A stretch of DNA of 64,000 bases. It comes from WHTK01 sp963711035 (lineage in GTDB: Bacteria; Chloroflexota; Dehalococcoidia; DSTF01; WHTK01). The DNA is taken from contig CAVQCN010000001.1 in assembly GCA_963711035.1 (NCBI GenBank), positions 372,001 through 436,000 on the forward strand, in the 5' to 3' direction. Below the pieces are notes generated by a model. That model was given only the letters and a program-made list of their open reading frames with translations. It made no database searches and was not told where the DNA came from. Positions 60,828-64,000 of this stretch are shown here, piece after piece (the stretch's first letter is position 1; every line of letters begins with the position of its first letter). The position numbers were made by a program, and so were the translations under genes.

Positions 60828-62492
60828 TTACAGGTCGTCTTCCTTCTGACCTCTATCTCCCGGTCGTAGTGATCGGATCAGGCCCATGGTGTCGTCCAGG
60901 TGCGACAGCAGGTCAGAGACCGCGTTGTTGAGCGGCACGGCGTGAGCCGCCGCGACGGGCTCCGCCTCATGGACGTTGCCGTTGCCGTTACCTACATGCT
61001 CGTCGACGCTGCTGGCAGCCGGGCTCTGCGCGTCCGGCGTGGAGCCGCTGTTGTCCAACGGACCCACTTCGGGAACCTCAGAGGCAGGGCTGCCGCTGCC
61101 GTGGCGCGAGATGTACTCGGGTAGCTCCGCGGCTGCCGGTAGCTGAGCCTCCGCCGCTACCTCTACCTTCTGGTCCTGGTCGTCACGATAGTAGTAGTAG
61201 TTGGCGCTGCGCACCTTGGCGCGGTTGATGACGACGCCGAGGAGCTTCGCATTGGCCTGGTGCAGAGCACGCGCCGTTTCGCGTAGAGCGTCTTTGCGGG
61301 TTTTGCCCGCCTCGGCGATCACTATGGTGGCGTCGGCATTCGCCGCGAGGATGATCGCGTCCGTGACGGCCAACACGGGCGGCGTATCGAAGATCACGTA
61401 GTCGGCCATGCCACGCAGCTTCTCGAGCAGCCGGGTCATACGCGTCGACGTCAGCAGTTCGGACGGGTTGGGCGGCAGGACGCCGGCCGGCAGCAAACGC
61501 AGGTTGTTCCAGCGAGTAGACGTCAGAGCCAGCAACGGATCCTGCACGTCGTTGTAGAGGAGACCGGTGAGGCCGAAGGACGTGGGTCCCTTGAAGGTCC
61601 TTCGCAGTGAGGACCGGCGCAGGTCCGCGTCCACGAGAATGACACGGTCTCCGGCCTGCGCCAGAACCGCTGCGAGGTTCGAAGCGGTAGTGGACTTGCC
61701 TTCGCCAGGATTCGCGCTCGTCACGACGATGGTCTTGAGACGGGCACCGAGATCCGTGAAGTGAATGTTGGTGCGCAGCTGACGGTATGCTTCCGCATGC
61801 CGGCTCTGGAGCTCCGAGGCCTCGATCTGGGCCTGGCTGCCGCGGAATTTGCCGATGACACCGAGCGTTGGAGCTGAGGCAACGCCCTCCACGTCATCGG
61901 TCGTCTTCACGGTGTCATCGAGGTAGTCAAACAGCAGACCGAGCCCGGCTGCGGCCATGACGCCGAGCACGAACGCGAAGGCAACGTTCAGGCTCAGCTT
62001 GGGGCTGATGGCAGCTGCCGGTACCTGCGCCTCCTTGGCGACGGAAACCGTACCCGGCGCCGAGAGCTGAGTCGCATTGTTGTCGGCGAAGGCCTCCGCC
62101 GTGGTGTTGGCCAGCTGAGCTGCCATGGCCGGGTCCGTATCTTCGGCCGACACTTCGAGCAGCTGCGTGTTGGCGATGGGCGAGACGCTGATCTTGGCGT
62201 CCAATTCGCTGCGGCTGATGGTCAGATTCAGGCGGCTGATCACGCTATCGAGCACGGCCGGGCTTTGGACAAGCTTGGCGTACGTGTTGGTCAGACTCTG
62301 CGACGTCAGGACGTCCTCGTAGCTCAGCGTCCCGGGCGTCGCGGTGCGATCGACAAGGACGGTGCTCGTGGCCTGATAGACGGGCGTCATCTGATTGGTG
62401 ATCAGAAACGCTGCAGTAGCCGCGACCAGGGGCCCAAGCAGCAGCAACCACCAACGACGCCTCAAGAAATCGAGATAGAACTTCAGCTCCAA
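60828..62492 (-). CDS. Wzz/BY-kinase fusion (polysaccharide co-polymerase and tyrosine kinase)
   Basis: A 554-residue protein. A Wzz domain with two membrane segments (about 14-33 and 168-190) precedes a BY-kinase domain (about 230-430): Walker A SANPGEGKSTTASN, Walker A' VILVDADLR and Walker B YVIFDTPP. A Tyr cluster NYYYYRDD is at about 431-438, followed by a 119-residue Pro/Ala/acidic tail ending KEDDL. It regulates polysaccharide chain length and export by autophosphorylation. The start is a TTG with AAGG 6 nt upstream. It heads the cluster. Confidence 0.93.
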   Translation of the reverse strand: MELKFYLDFLRRRWWLLLLGPLVAATAAFLITNQMTPVYQATSTVLVDRTATPGTLSYEDVLTSQSLTNTYAKLVQSPAVLDSVISRLNLTISRSELDAKISVSPIANTQLLEVSAEDTDPAMAAQLANTTAEAFADNNATQLSAPGTVSVAKEAQVPAAAISPKLSLNVAFAFVLGVMAAAGLGLLFDYLDDTVKTTDDVEGVASAPTLGVIGKFRGSQAQIEASELQSRHAEAYRQLRTNIHFTDLGARLKTIVVTSANPGEGKSTTASNLAAVLAQAGDRVILVDADLRRSSLRRTFKGPTSFGLTGLLYNDVQDPLLALTSTRWNNLRLLPAGVLPPNPSELLTSTRMTRLLEKLRGMADYVIFDTPPVLAVTDAIILAANADATIVIAEAGKTRKDALRETARALHQANAKLLGVVINRAKVRSANYYYYRDDQDQKVEVAAEAQLPAAAELPEYISRHGSGSPASEVPEVGPLDNSGSTPDAQSPAASSVDEHVGNGNGNVHEAEPVAAAHAVPLNNAVSDLLSHLDDTMGLIRSLRPGDRGQKEDDL

Positions 62493-62664
62493 AAGTGACC
62501 TTCCCTGCGATGGGCTATCGCTTCTTCAACCAGCGGCAAAGACAGCGACGCGGGCGCTCTTGCGCCTCACCAGAGTTGTTACGTAAGTAAGAACGCCGGT
62601 TTGGGCCGAACGTTTCTCGACTTCCCGGCAGGGAGGCTGCTCAGTCGTGGAGCCGGGGGAAGGG

Positions 62665-63300
62665 TTAGCGCTGCAGGCGGCGGGCTTTCTCGTCCGCGAT
62701 TATCTGGACGATACGGCGGGCGGTTTCCTCGAGCTTCCCTGTCTCGTTGACGACGACGTAGTCGAAGCTCTTCGCCGCCTCCATCTCGTCGGCCGCGATC
62801 TCGCTGCGCAGTCGGATCTGCTCCTCGCTGTCGGCGGCGCGGTCTTGCAAACGGCGGCGCGCCTCTTCCAACGACGGCGGCGCGATGAAAATGAGAAGCG
62901 CATCCGGGAAGAGACGCTTGATCGTCGCGGCGCCCTGCACGTCGAGGCGTGCGATGACGTTCTCGCCCCGCTGCAGCGGCTCGACGAACTGCGAACGCAA
63001 CGGGCCGTAGCGGCGGCCATAAACGGCGGCGTGCTCGATCAGTTCGTCGTCGCGCAGCATGCGGTCGAACTCGGCATCATCGACGAAGATGTAGTCGACG
63101 CCGTCGACCTCGCCGGGGCGCATCGGCCGCGTCGTCGTCGTCACGACGAAGTGCGCTGGCAGCCGCCACTGCATGAGCAGATCGCGCACGGCGTCCTTGC
63201 CGGCGCCGGATGGGGCAGACAGCACGACCAGGATGGGCGGACCGGGCGGTATCTGAGGCAAGTCGTTCGGCGCCAAGTCGTCAGTTCGCCAGCAGGTCAT
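62665..63300 (-). CDS. gmk: guanylate kinase
   Basis: A 211-residue enzyme that phosphorylates GMP to GDP. P-loop SAPSGAGKDAV (about 28-38; Asp follows the Lys instead of Ser/Thr), TTTTRPMRPGEVDGVDYIFVD for GMP binding, LDVQGAATIK, and a C-terminal SFDYVVVNE are present. The ATG at 63300 overlaps aroA by 20 nt; a TTG at 63276 is possible because the ribosome site is weak. The P-loop variant is seen in Chloroflexota enzymes as far as I recall. Confidence 0.9.
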   Translation of the reverse strand: MTCWRTDDLAPNDLPQIPPGPPILVVLSAPSGAGKDAVRDLLMQWRLPAHFVVTTTTRPMRPGEVDGVDYIFVDDAEFDRMLRDDELIEHAAVYGRRYGPLRSQFVEPLQRGENVIARLDVQGAATIKRLFPDALLIFIAPPSLEEARRRLQDRAADSEEQIRLRSEIAADEMEAAKSFDYVVVNETGKLEETARRIVQIIADEKARRLQR

Positions 63301-64000
63301 CGCCCGCCAGGACGCGGCCGGTGGAGACGTCCAGGATCGAGGCGCCGATGCCATCCGGCGAAGGTGCGGCCAGCTTCGCGTAGAAGTTCGGGAAGGTCTT
63401 CTTGACACACTCCGGCTGCCGGATGCGCATGCCCGGCACCCGCAGACCGAGCGTGGAGAAACACATCGCCACGCGGTGGTCGTCGTAGGTTTCGATCTCG
63501 GCGCCGTGCAGCTCGGAGGGAAACACCTCGAGCGTATCGCCGGTCTCCACCACTTTGGCACCGCACTTCGTCAGTTCCGTGCGCAGCGCCCTGACCCGCT
63601 CGCACTCCTGCAGGCGCAGGCGGCCCAGGTCGGTGAAGCGTGACGGACGCGGCAGCAGCGGTGCGATCGTAATCGCGGTCATGATCGCGTCACCGAGGTC
63701 TCGCAGGCGCGAGACGTCATCGTAAGCCTCGTCGCGGTCCGGGCCAAAGCGCCGCAGGAATTCGATGAAGCGGCCGTCGATCTGCCAGTCGGTCTCGGGC
63801 CAAGCAACGACGTCGAGTCCCGGGCCGGCCAGCAGCGCGCCCGCAGCGAGGAAGTAGCTGGCGCTGGAGCAGTCGGGCTCGATCTGGTACTCGCCGCCGT
63901 GCTGCGGGAAGGCTTCCAGCAACCGCTGCGTCATCATCACGTACGCCGACTCGTCCGCGTCCTCTCCCGTCACGTCGACCTGCCAGCCGCCGCGCCGCGA
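63281..64000 (-). CDS. aroA: 3-phosphoshikimate 1-carboxyvinyltransferase, C-terminal part
   Basis: The last 239 residues of EPSP synthase, cut by the window edge; the frame is open to 64000. IEPDCSSASYFLAAGALL, GDAIMTAITIAPLL, RLRLQECERVRALRTELTKCGA and YDDHRVAMCFSTLGLRV are characteristic. It makes 5-enolpyruvylshikimate-3-phosphate in the chorismate pathway. Its stop overlaps the gmk start by 20 nt; linkage to gmk is not a functional pair. The N-terminal half lies outside the window. Confidence 0.93.
   Translation of the reverse strand, partial: SRRGGWQVDVTGEDADESAYVMMTQRLLEAFPQHGGEYQIEPDCSSASYFLAAGALLAGPGLDVVAWPETDWQIDGRFIEFLRRFGPDRDEAYDDVSRLRDLGDAIMTAITIAPLLPRPSRFTDLGRLRLQECERVRALRTELTKCGAKVVETGDTLEVFPSELHGAEIETYDDHRVAMCFSTLGLRVPGMRIRQPECVKKTFPNFYAKLAAPSPDGIGASILDVSTGRVLAGDDLLAN

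Overview
The window is GC-rich bacterial chromosome with densely packed, short operons on both strands and frequent GTG and TTG starts. No rRNA, CRISPR array, prophage or insertion sequence was seen. The mix of genes fits a free-living aerobic member of the Chloroflexota: an A2-type haem-copper oxidase operon, LLM/F420-type oxidoreductase, RraA and RidA paralogues, an AmaP-like/ScpB/DUF503 block, and several promoters whose -10 box lies only 7-9 nt before the start codon. That assignment is inference from gene content; no rRNA is present to test it.

Layout. 1-4810: small zinc-ribbon, hydrolase, membrane and secreted proteins plus a FAH-family enzyme with a clear terminator. 4864-6897: uvrC, carrying a dispersed palindromic repeat in frame. 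7029-7651: a VapBC-type toxin-antitoxin pair with an inverted-repeat operator. 7737-16133: a catabolic-looking stretch with a 2-oxopent-4-enoate hydratase-type enzyme, LLM oxidoreductase, six-bladed propeller protein, VOC protein, a fused double RidA, two RraA-type aldolases, an epimerase-like protein and a LigB-type extradiol dioxygenase, broken up by tRNA-Met/Ile and repeat-rich spacers. 16606-19212: tRNA-Arg(CCT), a monooxygenase-like protein and the operon SDR-queD-queC. 19377-24282: a methyltransferase, two polysaccharide-type membrane proteins and tRNA-Val, tRNA-Leu and tRNA-Arg. 24357-32264: a CAP-domain lipoprotein, an ABC exporter of MacB/FtsX type, a ferritin-like protein, a SHOCT protein and a TetR-tenA pair. 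33242-39985: tRNA-Phe, cytochrome c oxidase subunits II-III-I, a cupredoxin, a thioredoxin-like lipoprotein and CtaG. 40057-42945: mtaB, an AmaP-like protein, scpB and DUF503. 43029-46667: assorted lipid and envelope genes.

46664-62492 is a long minus-strand polysaccharide cluster. Read in transcription order it holds a Wzz/tyrosine-kinase fusion, a secreted Ig-like protein, gmd, a flippase, rfbF, a polymerase/ligase, a DegT aminotransferase, two glycosyltransferases, a WecG/TagA-type transferase, a degenerate nucleotidyltransferase, an epimerase and two sugar C-methyltransferase-like proteins. Many of these overlap by 1-14 nt, so the block is probably co-transcribed. It looks built to make, flip and polymerise an exopolysaccharide containing GDP-6-deoxy and C-methyl-branched sugars. 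62665-64000 holds gmk and the 3' part of aroA.

Four genes carry an apparent one-base frameshift (about 19045, 21285, 26517 and 51830). Each is repaired by dropping a single base, so assembly or basecalling error must be considered before calling them pseudogenes. The most unusual intact observations are the repeat inside uvrC, the fused RidA with an internal ribosome-binding site, paralogues with missing catalytic residues (nucleotidyltransferase, thioredoxin-like lipoprotein, epimerase, hydrolase), the pterin-reductase-like gene in the queD-queC operon and the PPNTG-type C-terminal signal on the Ig-like protein. No convincing wholly new multi-gene system was found.
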